A DNA stretch of 64,000 nt from Pigmentiphaga sp. H8 (GCF_003854895.1 NZ_CP033966.1:744001-808000); one strand, 5' to 3'. Positions 26,430 to 36,199 are shown, counted from the first letter of the stretch. Program-made: numbers and translations. The notes: a model not told the origin generated them from the letters alone.

Positions 26430-26708
26430 ATGGCAGACTTACCTGAAACTCCCGACTCGCTGATCGAATACCCGTCGGACTTTCCGATCAAGGTCATGGG
26501 CGCCCATCATCCCGATTTCGTCGCGGTGCTGACCGAGGTGGTCCTGCGCCACGATCCCGGATTCGACCCCGAGTCGGTGGAAAAGCGACCCAGTTCGGGC
26601 GGCAATTACCTGGGCCTGACCTTCATCGTGCGGGCCACCTCGCGCGAGCAACTGGACGCCCTGTACCGCGAGCTGACCTCGCACCCCATGGTCAAGTACG
26701 TGCTGTAG
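26430..26708 (+). CDS. ybeD: DUF493 (YbeD) family protein
   Basis: 92 residues. Matches the small ferredoxin-like ACT-type fold of YbeD: LIEYPSDFPIKVMG, the middle segment FDPESVEKRPSSGGNYLGLTF and a final HPMVKYVL. Function unknown, though the gene is almost always found before lipB, as here (six bases apart). It may have a regulatory role in lipoate metabolism (inference from context). Confidence 0.9.
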   Translation: MADLPETPDSLIEYPSDFPIKVMGAHHPDFVAVLTEVVLRHDPGFDPESVEKRPSSGGNYLGLTFIVRATSREQLDALYRELTSHPMVKYVL

Positions 26709-26714
26709 CGCCGC

Positions 26715-27401
26715 ATGTTGATCCGCTGGCTGCCGGCTCCCGCCGATTACCACCAGACCTGGGAGGCCATGAAGGCCTTCACGGCCGCGCGCGGGCCCGA
26801 GACGCCGGACGAGATCTGGCTGGTGGAGCATCCGCCGGTCTTCACGCTGGGCCTGGCCGGCAAGCCCGAGCACGTGCTGGCGCCGCGCGACGTGCCCGTG
26901 GTCAAGAGCGATCGCGGCGGGCAGGTGACTTACCACGGCCCGGGGCAGGTGGTCGCCTACGTGCTGCTGGACCTGAAGCGGGCCGGGTACTTCGTGAAGG
27001 AATACGTGGCGCGGGTGGAGCAGGCGGTGATCGACATGCTGGCCGGCCTGGGCCTGCCCGATGCGCGCCGCAAGCCGGACGCCCCCGGCGTCTACGTCGA
27101 CTGGCCCCGGCCGCCCGAGGCCGCGCTGGAACTGGCGAAGATTTCCGCGCTGGGCATCAAGGTCCATCGCGGCTGTACCTATCACGGCGTGGCGCTGAAC
27201 GTGGCGATGGACCTGTCGCCCTTCACCTGGATCAACCCTTGCGGCTACGCGGGATTGCGGACGGTAGACCTGGCTTCCTGCGGCTGCGGCGTCAGTCTGG
27301 AAGAGGCCGGCAACCGCCTGGCGCGCCATCTGGAGCAGGCCCTGACGGCCCAGGCGCCGGCAGGGGCTTTGGCCGCCCCGGCGCCGGCGGCGGTAGAATA
27401 A
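26715..27401 (+). CDS. lipB: Octanoyl-[ACP]:protein N-octanoyltransferase LipB
   Basis: 228 residues. Signatures are [42 protein letters not shown] (about 71-90), [18 protein letters not shown] with the catalytic lysine, and INPCGYAG with the catalytic cysteine. It transfers octanoate from acyl carrier protein to lipoyl domains of 2-oxoacid dehydrogenases. A short insertion [13 protein letters not shown] precedes the lysine segment; it keeps the frame. It is followed by lipA. Confidence 0.95.
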   Translation: MLIRWLPAPADYHQTWEAMKAFTAARGPETPDEIWLVEHPPVFTLGLAGKPEHVLAPRDVPVVKSDRGGQVTYHGPGQVVAYVLLDLKRAGYFVKEYVARVEQAVIDMLAGLGLPDARRKPDAPGVYVDWPRPPEAALELAKISALGIKVHRGCTYHGVALNVAMDLSPFTWINPCGYAGLRTVDLASCGCGVSLEEAGNRLARHLEQALTAQAPAGALAAPAPAAVE

Positions 27402-27461
27402 GGGTCTTTACTAATCCCGGCCCCCGGTTCTACCCCGGTCACGCCGAACAGGAACCAGTCG

Positions 27462-28466
27462 ATGAGCTCTGTGCCCGAAACGTCCGCCGTGGGCGGCAAT
27501 GCCGACGCACCCGTGGCGGCACCGGCCTACGATCCGCTGCAGAAGCAGAAGTCCGAATCCAAGGTCTCGCGCATTCCCGTCAAGGTCGTGCAGGTGGAAC
27601 GGCTCAAGAAGCCGGAGTGGATCCGCGTGAAGGCGGCGTCCCCGGGGTCGCGTTTCTACGATATCAAGCGCATCCTGCGCGAACACAACCTGCATACGGT
27701 GTGCGAGGAAGCCTCGTGTCCGAACATCGGCGAGTGCTTCGGCAAGGGCACGGCCACGTTCATGATCATGGGTGACAAGTGCACCCGCCGCTGCCCGTTC
27801 TGTGACGTGGGCCACGGGCGTCCCGATCCGCTGGACACCGACGAGCCCCTGAACCTGGCCCGCACCATCGCCGCGCTGAAGCTCAACTACGTCGTGATCA
27901 CCTCGGTGGACCGCGACGACCTGCGCGACGGCGGCGCCGCCCATTTCGTGGAATGCATCGCCAAGACGCGCGAACTGTCGCCCTCGACCCGCATCGAGAT
28001 CCTGGTGCCCGATTTCCGCGGCCGCCTGGACCGCGCGCTGGCCATCCTGAACGCCGGCCCGCCGGACGTGATGAACCACAACCTGGAAACCGTGCCGCGC
28101 CTGTACAAGCAGGCGCGCCCGGGATCCAACTACGAGCATTCGCTCAAGCTGCTGGCCGAATTCAAGGCCCTGCATCCCGACGTGCCGACCAAGTCCGGCC
28201 TGATGCTGGGCCTGGGCGAGACCGACGAGGAGATCCTGCAGGTGATGCGCGACATGCGCGCGCACAACGTCGACATGATCACCATCGGCCAGTACCTGCA
28301 GCCTTCCGAGCATCACCTGCCGGTGCTGCGCTACGTGCATCCCGACACCTTCGCGATGTTCGAGCGCGAAGCCTACGCCATGGGTTTCACCCATGCCGCC
28401 GTGGGCGCGATGGTGCGTTCGTCCTACCACGCCGACCAGCAGGCGCACGCGGCGGGCGTTGCCTGA
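27462..28466 (+). CDS. lipA: Lipoyl synthase LipA
   Basis: 334 residues, radical-SAM enzyme with two 4Fe-4S clusters: auxiliary cluster cysteines in [12 protein letters not shown] (near 81-92) and the CxxxCxxC motif in [16 protein letters not shown] (near 107-120), plus the C-terminal [10 protein letters not shown]. It inserts two sulphurs into octanoyl groups made by LipB. About 45 residues of Ala/Pro-rich extension at the N-terminus are typical for Burkholderiales. A terminator ends the operon. Confidence 0.96.
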   Translation: MSSVPETSAVGGNADAPVAAPAYDPLQKQKSESKVSRIPVKVVQVERLKKPEWIRVKAASPGSRFYDIKRILREHNLHTVCEEASCPNIGECFGKGTATFMIMGDKCTRRCPFCDVGHGRPDPLDTDEPLNLARTIAALKLNYVVITSVDRDDLRDGGAAHFVECIAKTRELSPSTRIEILVPDFRGRLDRALAILNAGPPDVMNHNLETVPRLYKQARPGSNYEHSLKLLAEFKALHPDVPTKSGLMLGLGETDEEILQVMRDMRAHNVDMITIGQYLQPSEHHLPVLRYVHPDTFAMFEREAYAMGFTHAAVGAMVRSSYHADQQAHAAGVA

Positions 28467-28489
28467 CGCGTCCCGGTTCCGCTGCCGAG

Positions 28490-28517
28490 AACGAGGCCTT
28501 CGGGCCTCGTTTTTTTT
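28490..28517 (+). terminator. Rho-independent terminator after lipA
   Basis: Stem AACGAGGCC/GGCCTCGTT with the stable loop TTCG is followed by a run of eight T residues. Confidence 0.9.
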
Positions 28518-28539
28518 CGTCCATCGCCTGCGCGGGCGC

Positions 28540-28603
28540 TTGACACCCCTGGTCCGGCTCTTTACCATGTTTCTCACAAAGAAATTATTTTCTTTTTAAA
28601 AGA
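28540..28603 (+). promoter_or_regulatory. Promoter and inverted-repeat operator of the Bug/aldolase operon
   Basis: TTGACA (28540-28545), a 17-base spacer and TACCAT (28563-28568) form a strong promoter. Just downstream, AAAGAAA-TTAT-TTTCTTT (28578-28595) is a perfect 7-base inverted repeat, overlapped by TCTTTT-T-AAAAGA (28591-28603). This AT-rich palindrome right after the -10 fits an operator of the IclR regulator encoded in the same cluster (inference). Confidence 0.55.
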
Positions 28604-28726
28604 ACAAATGAGAGGCGGGAGCAGGCCCCTCGGTCCGCAATCTCCCCGCCTTTCCCCCGTTCCCGGAATCTCGCGCCCATGCCGTGCAGGCAGGGGGGCG
28701 CTCACACTCGAACAAGGAGACGCACC

Positions 28727-29719
28727 ATGTCATTCCCGCGGCTTTTCCCCGCCCCCGCCTGGCGCGGCGGCGCCATTTTCCTTGCCTGCATGGCTGCCTG
28801 TGGCGTGTCGGTGGCCGAGACCTATCCCACCAAGCCCATCCGGCTCATCGTGCCGTTCGCCCCGGGCGGCGCGGTCGACATCGTCGGCCGCCTGATGGCG
28901 CAGTCGCTGAACGAAAGCCTGGGCCAGGCCGTGATCGTGGAGAACCGCCCCGGCGCGGGCGGCCTGCTGGCCATGGAGGAGGTGGCGAAAGCCGCGCCCG
29001 ACGGCTACACGCTCGCGGTCGGCGCGGCCGGGCCGCTGACGGTCAGCCCGGCACTGTTCAAGGAACGCAAGTTCGATCCGCTGGAGCGGCTGGAACCGGT
29101 GATCTGGTACGCCAGCACGCCGGGCATCCTGGTGGTGAATCCCGCGCTCAAGGCCAACACCGTGGCCGAGCTGATCGCCTTGTCCAAGTCCGGTTCGCGT
29201 CCCCTGGCCATGGGGTCGGCCGGCAGCGGCAGCATCAACCACCTGATGGGGGAGTATTTCCAGCAGGTGGCCGGCGTCAGCTGGATGCACGTGCCCTACA
29301 AGGGCAGCTCGCCCGCGCTGACCGACCTGGTCGGCGGCAACGTGCAGGTGATGATGGACATCGTGCCGACCGCCACGCCGCTGGTGAAGTCGGGCAAGCT
29401 GCGCGCCCTGGCGGTGACCACACCCAAGCGTTCCAACATGCTGCCGTCGGTGCCCACCGTGGCCGAGCTGGGATATCCCGGTTTCGACGCCAGTTCCTGG
29501 CTCTCGCTGAACGCGCCGCACGGCACGCCGGCAGCCATCATCCAGAAGCTGAATCGCGCCCTGAACGAGGGGCTGGCCAAGGAAGACGTCCGCCGCCGCA
29601 TCACCGACATCGGCGCCGAGCCGGAAGGCGGTACGCCGGACCGCGTCACGGCGCGCTTGAAGCTGGACATCCCGCGCTGGAGCAAGCTGCTGGAAACCGC
29701 GGGCGTCACGGTGCAATGA
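28727..29719 (+). CDS. Tripartite-tricarboxylate (Bug/TctC) solute receptor
   Basis: 330 residues. Signal peptide (about 1-31, ending VSVAET) then YPTKPIRLIVPFAPGGAVDIVGRLMAQSL, the ligand-binding loop typical of Bug receptors; ENRPGAGG, MHVPYKGSSPALTDLVGG and AVTTPKRSNMLPSVPTVAELG are further hallmarks. Periplasmic, binds a carboxylic acid. No TctA/TctB membrane genes are adjacent, as is usual in Alcaligenaceae. First gene of a catabolic cluster; the ATG has AAGGAG upstream. Confidence 0.93.
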   Translation: MSFPRLFPAPAWRGGAIFLACMAACGVSVAETYPTKPIRLIVPFAPGGAVDIVGRLMAQSLNESLGQAVIVENRPGAGGLLAMEEVAKAAPDGYTLAVGAAGPLTVSPALFKERKFDPLERLEPVIWYASTPGILVVNPALKANTVAELIALSKSGSRPLAMGSAGSGSINHLMGEYFQQVAGVSWMHVPYKGSSPALTDLVGGNVQVMMDIVPTATPLVKSGKLRALAVTTPKRSNMLPSVPTVAELGYPGFDASSWLSLNAPHGTPAAIIQKLNRALNEGLAKEDVRRRITDIGAEPEGGTPDRVTARLKLDIPRWSKLLETAGVTVQ

Positions 29720-29739
29720 AGCGAACTCAAGGAGGCGGT

Positions 29740-30108
29740 ATGGCATTGGCGAATCTGCATAACTGGAACGACCTGGCCCGGGAAACCGTGCGCAAGGGCG
29801 TGGAGCGGGTCGGCTTTCGCGGCGACGACGTGATGTGCGTCATGAACTGGCTCACGCCGGGCATGGATACCAATCCGCACAGCCACACGTTCGAACAACT
29901 GGTGATCATCGTGCAGGGGCGGGTGCGCTTCCATCTGGGCGACGAAGTGGTCGAGGGCGGCCCGGGCAGCATGATCCGCATCCCGCCGCACGTGATGCAC
30001 TATGCCGAGCCCGTGGGAGACGAAGTGGTCCTGAACCTGGACGTGTTCGCGCCGCTGCGGGAAGACTACAAGCACCTGGTCGAGTACCAGCGCGCCGAGT
30101 TCGAGTGA
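29740..30108 (+). CDS. Small cupin-domain protein
   Basis: 122 residues, single cupin barrel: NPHSHTFEQLVIIVQGRVRFHLGDEVV supplies the HxHxxxxE metal site (motif 1, near residues 47-55) and PPHVMHYAEPVGDE supplies the motif 2 His (near 88). Could be an isomerase, decarboxylase or dioxygenase-like enzyme on a small carbonyl acid. The ATG with AAGGAGGCGGT upstream is preferred over an overlapping ATG eight codons earlier. Co-transcribed with the receptor before and the aldolase after. Confidence 0.85.
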   Translation: MALANLHNWNDLARETVRKGVERVGFRGDDVMCVMNWLTPGMDTNPHSHTFEQLVIIVQGRVRFHLGDEVVEGGPGSMIRIPPHVMHYAEPVGDEVVLNLDVFAPLREDYKHLVEYQRAEFE

Positions 30109-30110
30109 CC

Positions 30111-30872
30111 ATGGCCACCGTGAACCACGCGTTCCGCGCCCGCCTGCGCGAGCGCGCGCCGCTGAGCGGGACGTTCATCAAGACGCCCGCGTACCAGCAC
30201 GTCGAGATCGCCGGCGGCGCCGGCCTGGACTTCGTCGTGCTGGATGCCGAGCATGCCGTGTTCGATCCGGCCCAGCTGGACCAGTGCGTGCTGGCTGCCC
30301 GCGCCGCCGGCACCGCGGCGGTCGTGCGTCTGCCCGATCCCGGCCCCGCCAGCGTGCTGCGCGTGCTGGACATGGGAGCGGCGGGCGTGCTGGTGCCGCA
30401 CGTGGTCGACGCCGAGTGCGCCCGCGAGATCGTCGCGCGGACCCGCTACGCCAGCGGCGTGCGCGGCTACAGCAATTCGCCGCGCTCGGGCGGATATGGC
30501 GCGCTGCCCATGGCTCGCCACATGCAGGAGGCCGATGCCGGCGCCAGCGTGCTGTGCCAGATCGAGGACCGCGCGGGCGTGGACAACATCGCCGCGATCG
30601 CCGCCGTGCCCGGCGTCGATTGCCTGTTCATCGGGCGCGCGGACCTGGCGGTGTCCTATGGCGTGACGGAGCTCGATCACCCGCTGGTCGCGCAGGCGGT
30701 CGACAAGGTGATCCAGGCCGGCGCGGCCGCCGGGGTCGCCGTGGGCATTTTCCTGCCCGATGCCGGCGCGCGGGCCGCCTACGCCGCCCGCGGCGTCAGC
30801 CTGTTCGTGATCGGCTCGGACCAGAGCTGGCTGCGCGCGGCCTTTCTTCAAACATTGGAGTGCAAACCATGA
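30111..30872 (+). CDS. HpcH/HpaI-type class II aldolase
   Basis: 253 residues. The family core is present: GLDFVVLDAEHAVFD (near residues 38-52), GAAGVLVPHVVDAECAREIV, metal-ligand Glu in CQIEDRAGV (near 146), and the Asp of FIGRADLAVSYG (near 173). Members cleave 4-hydroxy-2-oxo acids (for example 2,4-dihydroxyhept-2-ene-1,7-dioate) to pyruvate and an aldehyde, using a divalent metal. It starts two bases after the cupin stop and overlaps the next gene by four. Confidence 0.88.
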   Translation: MATVNHAFRARLRERAPLSGTFIKTPAYQHVEIAGGAGLDFVVLDAEHAVFDPAQLDQCVLAARAAGTAAVVRLPDPGPASVLRVLDMGAAGVLVPHVVDAECAREIVARTRYASGVRGYSNSPRSGGYGALPMARHMQEADAGASVLCQIEDRAGVDNIAAIAAVPGVDCLFIGRADLAVSYGVTELDHPLVAQAVDKVIQAGAAAGVAVGIFLPDAGARAAYAARGVSLFVIGSDQSWLRAAFLQTLECKP

Positions 30873-31801
30873 ATACTTCCGCCGTCGCAACCCCGGCCAC
30901 CGAGCTGGACCCCCGGGTCGAAAACCTCGTGCAGGGCGCCATCGACCTGCATTGCCACAGCGGACCGTCGGTGATGGCCCGCTACCTGGACCACCTGGAG
31001 GCCATGCGGGAAGCCTCCGAGGCCGGCCTGAAGGCCGTGCTGCTGAAGGACCATTATTATTCGGCCACCCCGGTCACCTACCTGCTGAACAAGCATTTCA
31101 GCAACCTGGGCGTGCTCATGCTGTCGGGCGTGCCGCTGAACAACTCGGTGGGCGGCCTGAACGTGCACGCGGTCGAGCATGGCATCAAGCTGGGCGCGCG
31201 CCTGGTGTGGATGCCGACGTTCTCGTCGGCCAATCACATCGACCACCACAAGCAGGATCACAAGTTCACCGAGAAATTCCCGCAGACCAAGAAGAAGATG
31301 ATCGATCCGGTGCCGCTCACGGTGCTGGATGCCGGCGGCAGGCTCAAGGAGGAGGTCAAAGACATCCTCGACCTGATCGCCGAGGCCGACGTGGTGCTGT
31401 CGGCGGGGCATCTGCACATCTCGGAGATCTGGCCGCTGTTCGACGAGGCCCGCAAGCGGGGCGTCAAGCGCCTGCTGGTCAACCATCCCACCTATGTGGT
31501 GGACGCCACGCTCGACGACATGAAGGTGCTGGCGCGCGACGGGGTCTACATGGAGCATTCGATGTGCATGTGGGTGCCCGGCTCCAAGTTCAAGTTCTAC
31601 GAACCGGAGTTCCTGCGCCAGATCATCGAGGCCGGCACGGTGGACCGGACCATACTGGGGTCGGATCTCGGCCAGCAGGGCAATCCGCGGATCGTGGACG
31701 GTTTCCGCCACGTGATCCGGACCTGCCTGGACCTGGGCTACACCGAGGCGGAAGTTCGTAAAATGACTTCCACGAACGCATCCGCCCTGATGGGTATCTG
31801 A
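30869..31801 (+). CDS. DUF6282-type amidohydrolase-fold protein
   Basis: 310 residues. Metal-binding motifs of an amidohydrolase/TIM-barrel hydrolase are seen: DLHCHSGPS (near residues 27-35), LLKDHYY, SAGHLHISEIWPLFDEA (near 170-186), VNHPTYVV and LGSDLGQQGNP (near 265-275). No reaction is established for this family. Co-transcription with an HpaI aldolase, a cupin and a receptor suggests hydrolysis of a lactone, ester or amide of an imported acid (inference). ATGA overlap with the aldolase. Confidence 0.75.
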   Translation: MNTSAVATPATELDPRVENLVQGAIDLHCHSGPSVMARYLDHLEAMREASEAGLKAVLLKDHYYSATPVTYLLNKHFSNLGVLMLSGVPLNNSVGGLNVHAVEHGIKLGARLVWMPTFSSANHIDHHKQDHKFTEKFPQTKKKMIDPVPLTVLDAGGRLKEEVKDILDLIAEADVVLSAGHLHISEIWPLFDEARKRGVKRLLVNHPTYVVDATLDDMKVLARDGVYMEHSMCMWVPGSKFKFYEPEFLRQIIEAGTVDRTILGSDLGQQGNPRIVDGFRHVIRTCLDLGYTEAEVRKMTSTNASALMGI

Positions 31802-31809
31802 GGAGAGGT

Positions 31810-32676
31810 ATGAGGACCAGCGCCGCAAAGAAGACGGAACCGGAAGCACCCGCGACCTCGGCCAAGGGGGCGGGCCCCGCGCTGCTGGAGTCGGTGGCCA
31901 TCGTCTTCACGATACTCGATCAACTGGCCGCGGCGCGCCGCCCGCTGGGCGTGACCGAGCTGGCGCTGGCCATCGACGAACCCAAGCCGCGCGTCTACCG
32001 GCACCTGGCTTCCCTGCGGCAGCTCGGCATCGTCGAACAGGACCTGGTCAGCGAGAAATACCGGCTGGGCGCCAAGCTGGTGTCCTACGGAACGGCAGCG
32101 GGCGAGCAGTTCGACCTGAGGCTGATCGCCGATCCCTACCTAACGCAGCTGCGCGACCAGACCAGCCAGACGGCGCTGCTGTCCGCGGTTACCGAGGACT
32201 CGGCGCTGGTCATCTCGTCGGTGGAGTCGACCAACCAGGTCTGCATCACCGTCAAGCCCGGCAACCGCGTGCCGCATCACTGCTCGGCCCAGGGCCGGAT
32301 CGTGCTGGCCTACTGCGATCCGGCCACGCAGCGCAAGATCCTGCGGCGCGAACTGCAGGCCTATACCGACCGGTCCATGGTCGAGCCGGCACGCATCCTG
32401 GAGCGCCTGGCGCTGATACGCGAGCGGCTGTTCGAAGAAGCCAACGGCGAGGTGCTCGAAGGCATCAACGTGCTGGCCGCGCCCATTTTCCGGGGCGCCG
32501 AGAAGGGCGACGAACTGATGGGCATCATAGGCGTGATCGGCGCGAGCAAGGACGTGCCTTCGCCGCCGCCGCCCGGCATGGTGAAGCTGGTCCAGCAGGC
32601 GGCGGCCGCGCTGACCGAGCGCCTGAACGGGGTTTCCTACAAGCACCTGGGGTTGGCCGGCGCCGGGAAGAATTGA
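31810..32676 (+). CDS. IclR family transcriptional regulator
   Basis: 288 residues. N-terminal winged helix-turn-helix (about 22-90: ILDQLAAARRPLGVTELALAIDEPKPRVYRHLASLRQLG) and C-terminal effector domain (about 100-285: HHCSAQGRIVLAYCDPATQRKIL, NGEVLEGINVLAAPIF). It lies inside the operon rather than divergent to it and starts eight bases after the amidohydrolase stop. Likely controls the cluster, perhaps through the palindrome downstream of the promoter near 28578. Confidence 0.9.
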   Translation: MRTSAAKKTEPEAPATSAKGAGPALLESVAIVFTILDQLAAARRPLGVTELALAIDEPKPRVYRHLASLRQLGIVEQDLVSEKYRLGAKLVSYGTAAGEQFDLRLIADPYLTQLRDQTSQTALLSAVTEDSALVISSVESTNQVCITVKPGNRVPHHCSAQGRIVLAYCDPATQRKILRRELQAYTDRSMVEPARILERLALIRERLFEEANGEVLEGINVLAAPIFRGAEKGDELMGIIGVIGASKDVPSPPPPGMVKLVQQAAAALTERLNGVSYKHLGLAGAGKN

Positions 32677-32717
32677 AGCGGCCGGGGGCATGCCCCGCCG
32701 CAATCCGAGAGAATTCC

Positions 32718-33770
32718 ATGTCCAGACTCGAAGTGGCAGTGGGGTCGCTGCCCTTGAAGAACCCCGTGATCTGCGGATCGGGGGAACACACCATGACGGC
32801 CGACGGTATTCGCGCTGCCCTGCGGGCGGGCGTGGGCGCCGTGGTCGCCAAGTCCGTCAATGAATCGGCTGCGGCCAAGCAGCAGCTGGACCGCACCGAC
32901 TACGCGTTGCTGGGCAGCGACTGGCAGCGGCTGCCGTGGAATTTCGCGCCGCCGGCCGATGCGCAGCTGTTGTGCCGCTCGGGCCTGATCCAGTTGGAGT
33001 TCGAGCCCTGGATGGAACAACTGGTCGCGCTGGACCGCGAAGCCGCGGCGCAGGACGCCTACGTCATCCCCAGCCTGATCCTGAGCGATCTCGACCAGTG
33101 CGCGCGCTATGCGCGGGCCATCGAGCAGATGGGCCTGCGGGTGCTGGAAGTGAACATCGGCGCGCCCCATGGCGAGGAAGCCGCGCGCGGCGCCATCGTG
33201 CTCGAACGCAGCAGCGAACGCATCACCACCATCGTCCGCACGTTGCGCGCCGCGACGCGGCTGCCGCTTTGGATCAAGCTGACGGGGCAGAGCGAGGACG
33301 TCGCCGCCCTGGCCGACGCGGCCAGGCAGGCGGGCGCGGACGCGGTCGTGATGATGGGGCGCTTCATGGGCTTCCTGCCCGATCTCGACACCGAGGCGCC
33401 CGTGCTGGGCACTTCCGCGGCTCTGGGCGGCGGCTGGGCGCTGCCGCTGACGGCGCGCTGGCTGGCGCTGAGCCGCAAGCGGCTGGGGCCGGACTACCCC
33501 CTGCTGGCCACCAACGGCGCGCGCAGCGGCCATGACGTCGCCCGGTTCCTGCTGGCCGGCGCCTGCGCCACCGAGATGACCTCGGCGGTGTTCACCGGGG
33601 GGTACGAGGTGCTGGCCCGCAGCGTGCGCGAGCTGGACGCGTACGTGCAGAGCCGGGGCAAGCGCGCCGTCGATCTGCTGGGCGTGGCGGCCGACCGGCT
33701 GGCCTCCTACGGCGACCAGGCCTCGCGGCCGGGTTATTGGCAGACCTTCGTGCCGCCCGCGGCGGCCTGA
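32718..33770 (+). CDS. Dihydroorotate-dehydrogenase-like flavoprotein
   Basis: 350 residues with the class 1 DHOD/dihydropyrimidine dehydrogenase TIM barrel: LPLKNPVICGSGEHTM at the N-terminus, ESAAAKQQ, LEVNIGAPHGEE (FMN region, near residues 146-157), LWIKLTGQSED, AVVMMGRFMGF and LATNGARSGHDVARFLLAGACATEMTSAV (phosphate/FMN binding, near 260-290). It differs from pyrimidine-synthesis PyrD and probably reduces or oxidises an unknown substrate of the same pathway. Last gene of the operon; a terminator follows. Confidence 0.8.
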   Translation: MSRLEVAVGSLPLKNPVICGSGEHTMTADGIRAALRAGVGAVVAKSVNESAAAKQQLDRTDYALLGSDWQRLPWNFAPPADAQLLCRSGLIQLEFEPWMEQLVALDREAAAQDAYVIPSLILSDLDQCARYARAIEQMGLRVLEVNIGAPHGEEAARGAIVLERSSERITTIVRTLRAATRLPLWIKLTGQSEDVAALADAARQAGADAVVMMGRFMGFLPDLDTEAPVLGTSAALGGGWALPLTARWLALSRKRLGPDYPLLATNGARSGHDVARFLLAGACATEMTSAVFTGGYEVLARSVRELDAYVQSRGKRAVDLLGVAADRLASYGDQASRPGYWQTFVPPAAA

Positions 33771-33779
33771 GCCGTTGCC

Positions 33780-33806
33780 GCAGGCAGCCTCTCGGCTGCC
33801 TGCTTT
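33780..33806 (+). terminator. Terminator after the catabolic operon
   Basis: A perfect ten-base stem GCAGGCAGCC/GGCTGCCTGC with loop TCTC is followed by TTT. It stands between convergent genes. Confidence 0.75.
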
Positions 33807-33811
33807 GTGGG

Positions 33812-35086
33812 TCAGGCCGCGGCCAGCGCCTGGTCCAGGTCGGCGATCAGATCGTCCAGATGTTCGATGCCGATGGACAGCCGCAGCATGTCCTCGCTCA
33901 CACCGGCCTTCTTCAGTTCGTCGGCATCCAGTTGGCGGTGGGTGGTGGACGCGGGATGCGTGGCCAGCGAGCGCGCGTCGCCGATATTGACCAGCCGCGT
34001 GAAGAGCTTGAGCGCATCCAGCACCCGGGCGCCGGCTTCGCGGCCGCCGGTCTTCAACCCGAACGACAGGATGCCCGAGGCGCGCCCGCCCATGTAGCGC
34101 TGTGCCAGATGGTGGTCGGGGTGGCTGGACAGTCCGGCGTAGTTGACCCAGCCCACCTTCGGGTGATCCTGCAGGTATTGGGCGATGGCCTGGCTGTTGT
34201 CGCAGATGCGGTCCATGCGCAGCGGCAGGGTCTCGATGCCTTGCAGCACCAGGAAGGCGTTGAAGGGCGACAGCGCGGCGCCGGTGTTGCGCAGCGGCAC
34301 GACACGCGCGCGGCCGATGAAAGCCGCCTCGCCCAGGGCTTCCGTATAGACCACGCCGTGGTACGAGACGTCGGGTTCGTTCAGCCGGCGGAAGCGGTCC
34401 TTGTGCCGGGCCCAGGGAAACTTGCCACTGTCGACGATCGCGCCGGCCATGCTGTTGCCGTGGCCGCCCATGTACTTGGTCAGCGCGTGCACCACGATGT
34501 CGGCGCCGTGCTCGAACGGCCGGCACAGATAGGGGCTGGGAACCGTGTTGTCCACGATCAGCGGGATGCCGTGGGCGTGCGCGATGTCCGCCAGCGCGGC
34601 GATGTCGGTGACGTTGCCCAGCGGGTTGCCCACCGATTCGCAGAAGATGGCCTTGGTCCGCGCGTCGATCAGCGGGGCGAACGAGGCGGGGTCGGACGGG
34701 TCGGCGAAGCGTGTCTCCAGGCCCTGCTGCGGGAAGGTATGGGCGAACAGGTTGTAGGTGCCGCCGTACAGCGCGCTGGCCGCGACGATGTTGTCGCCGG
34801 CTTCGGCGATGGTCTGTATCGCATAGGTGATGGCCGCCATGCCCGAGGCCAGCGCCAGCGCGCCCACGCCGCCTTCCAGCGCGGCCACGCGCTTTTCCAG
34901 CACGTCGGTGGTGGGGTTCATGATGCGGGTGTAGATGTTGCCCGGCACCTTCAGGTCGAACAGGTCGGCGCCGTGCTGCGCGCTGTCGAAGGAGTAGGCG
35001 ACCGTCTGGTAGATGGGCACGGCCACCGCGTGGGTCGTGGGTTCGGGGCTGTAGCCGGCGTGTACCGCCAGGGTTTCTATTTTCAT
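33812..35086 (-). CDS. metY: O-acetylhomoserine sulfhydrylase MetY
   Basis: 424 residues. Cys/Met metabolism PLP enzyme: [39 protein letters not shown] at the start, [20 protein letters not shown], and the PLP lysine in [26 protein letters not shown] (near residue 210). YRLNFQ-like C-terminal helix is replaced by [21 protein letters not shown]. It makes homocysteine from O-acetylhomoserine and sulphide. Upstream GCGCATTATGCGC (35121-35133) is a small palindrome of unknown meaning. Confidence 0.93.
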   Translation of the reverse strand: MKIETLAVHAGYSPEPTTHAVAVPIYQTVAYSFDSAQHGADLFDLKVPGNIYTRIMNPTTDVLEKRVAALEGGVGALALASGMAAITYAIQTIAEAGDNIVAASALYGGTYNLFAHTFPQQGLETRFADPSDPASFAPLIDARTKAIFCESVGNPLGNVTDIAALADIAHAHGIPLIVDNTVPSPYLCRPFEHGADIVVHALTKYMGGHGNSMAGAIVDSGKFPWARHKDRFRRLNEPDVSYHGVVYTEALGEAAFIGRARVVPLRNTGAALSPFNAFLVLQGIETLPLRMDRICDNSQAIAQYLQDHPKVGWVNYAGLSSHPDHHLAQRYMGGRASGILSFGLKTGGREAGARVLDALKLFTRLVNIGDARSLATHPASTTHRQLDADELKKAGVSEDMLRLSIGIEHLDDLIADLDQALAAA

Positions 35087-35170
35087 GGGGCTGTCTCCGC
35101 AGGTTCCGCTTCGATGAACGGCGCATTATGCGCGAGGATGCGCATTGGAAACAGCCCCCGGGCCCGCGCC

Positions 35171-36151
35171 TTACTCCATCCTGATCCCGCGCGATTCGAT
35201 CAGCTCGCGTCCGCTCTTGATTTCCGCGGCGAGATAATCGCGCAGTTCGGCGGGCGATCCGCCTATGGGTTCGGCGCCGATCGAGGCCAGGGTGCCCTGC
35301 ACCTTGGGCGTCTTGAGCGCGTCGCGCATGGCCCGGTTCAGCTTGTCGATGACGGCGGGCGGCGTACCCGCCGGCGCGAAGGCGGCGAACCACGGCGTCA
35401 GTTCATAGCCGGGCAGGCCGGCTTCGGCCACTGTCGGTACGTTGGGCAGCGCGGCCGACCGCTTTTTGGTGGTGACCGCGATGGGGACGAGCTTGCCGGC
35501 GTCGATGTGCGGCTTGGACGAGGTGATGCTGTCGAACATGTAGTCGACCTGCCCGCCCAGCATGTCGGCGATCGCCGGGCCGCTGCCCTTGTAGGGCACG
35601 TGCAGCATCTGTACGCCGGCCATCTTGGCGAACAGTTCTCCGGCCAGGTGGATGGAAGTTCCCACGCCGGCCGAGGCATAGGTGTACTTGCCGGGATGCG
35701 CCTTGGCGAGCGCGATGACTTCCGGCACGGTCTTGGCCTGGATGCGCTGGGGGTTGACCACCAGCACGTTGGGCACGACGGCCAGTAGCGAAATGGGCGC
35801 GAAATCCTTGACGGGGTCATAGGCCATGTCGGGATATAGCGCGGGGTTCACCGCCATGCCGTTGGCCACGATCATGATGGTGTAGCCGTCCGGCTTGGCG
35901 CGCGCCACCGAGGTGGCGCCGATGTTGCCGCCGGCGCCCGCGCGGTTCTCGATCACGAAGGACTGGCCCAGGCTCTTGCCCATGGCTTCGCCCAGCGTGC
36001 GGGCGATGTTGTCCATGGCGCCCCCAGGCGGGAAGGGAACGATCCAGCGGACGGAGCGGTCCGGATAGCTGTCACCCGCGGCGGCCGCGCCGAGCGGCAG
36101 GGCAAACAGGGCGGCAAGGACCAGGGCGGTTGTCTTGTGCAGGGGTTTCAT
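35171..36151 (-). CDS. Bug/TctC solute receptor of the catBC cluster
   Basis: 326 residues. Signal peptide (about 1-25) followed by YPDRSVRWIVPFPPGGAMDNIARTLGEAM, ENRAGAGGNIGATSVA, MLHVPYKGSGPAIADMLGGQ and AVTTKKRSAALPNVPTVAEAGLPGYE, all typical of Bug receptors. It follows catC on the same strand after about 50 bases and is likely part of the catBC operon, which suggests that it binds an aromatic acid or muconate-type ligand (inference). Confidence 0.92.
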   Translation of the reverse strand: MKPLHKTTALVLAALFALPLGAAAAGDSYPDRSVRWIVPFPPGGAMDNIARTLGEAMGKSLGQSFVIENRAGAGGNIGATSVARAKPDGYTIMIVANGMAVNPALYPDMAYDPVKDFAPISLLAVVPNVLVVNPQRIQAKTVPEVIALAKAHPGKYTYASAGVGTSIHLAGELFAKMAGVQMLHVPYKGSGPAIADMLGGQVDYMFDSITSSKPHIDAGKLVPIAVTTKKRSAALPNVPTVAEAGLPGYELTPWFAAFAPAGTPPAVIDKLNRAMRDALKTPKVQGTLASIGAEPIGGSPAELRDYLAAEIKSGRELIESRGIRME

Positions 36152-36199
36152 CGTTGTCTCCGATATGAATAGTAGATACGGATGGGCCGCCGGTGGCGT

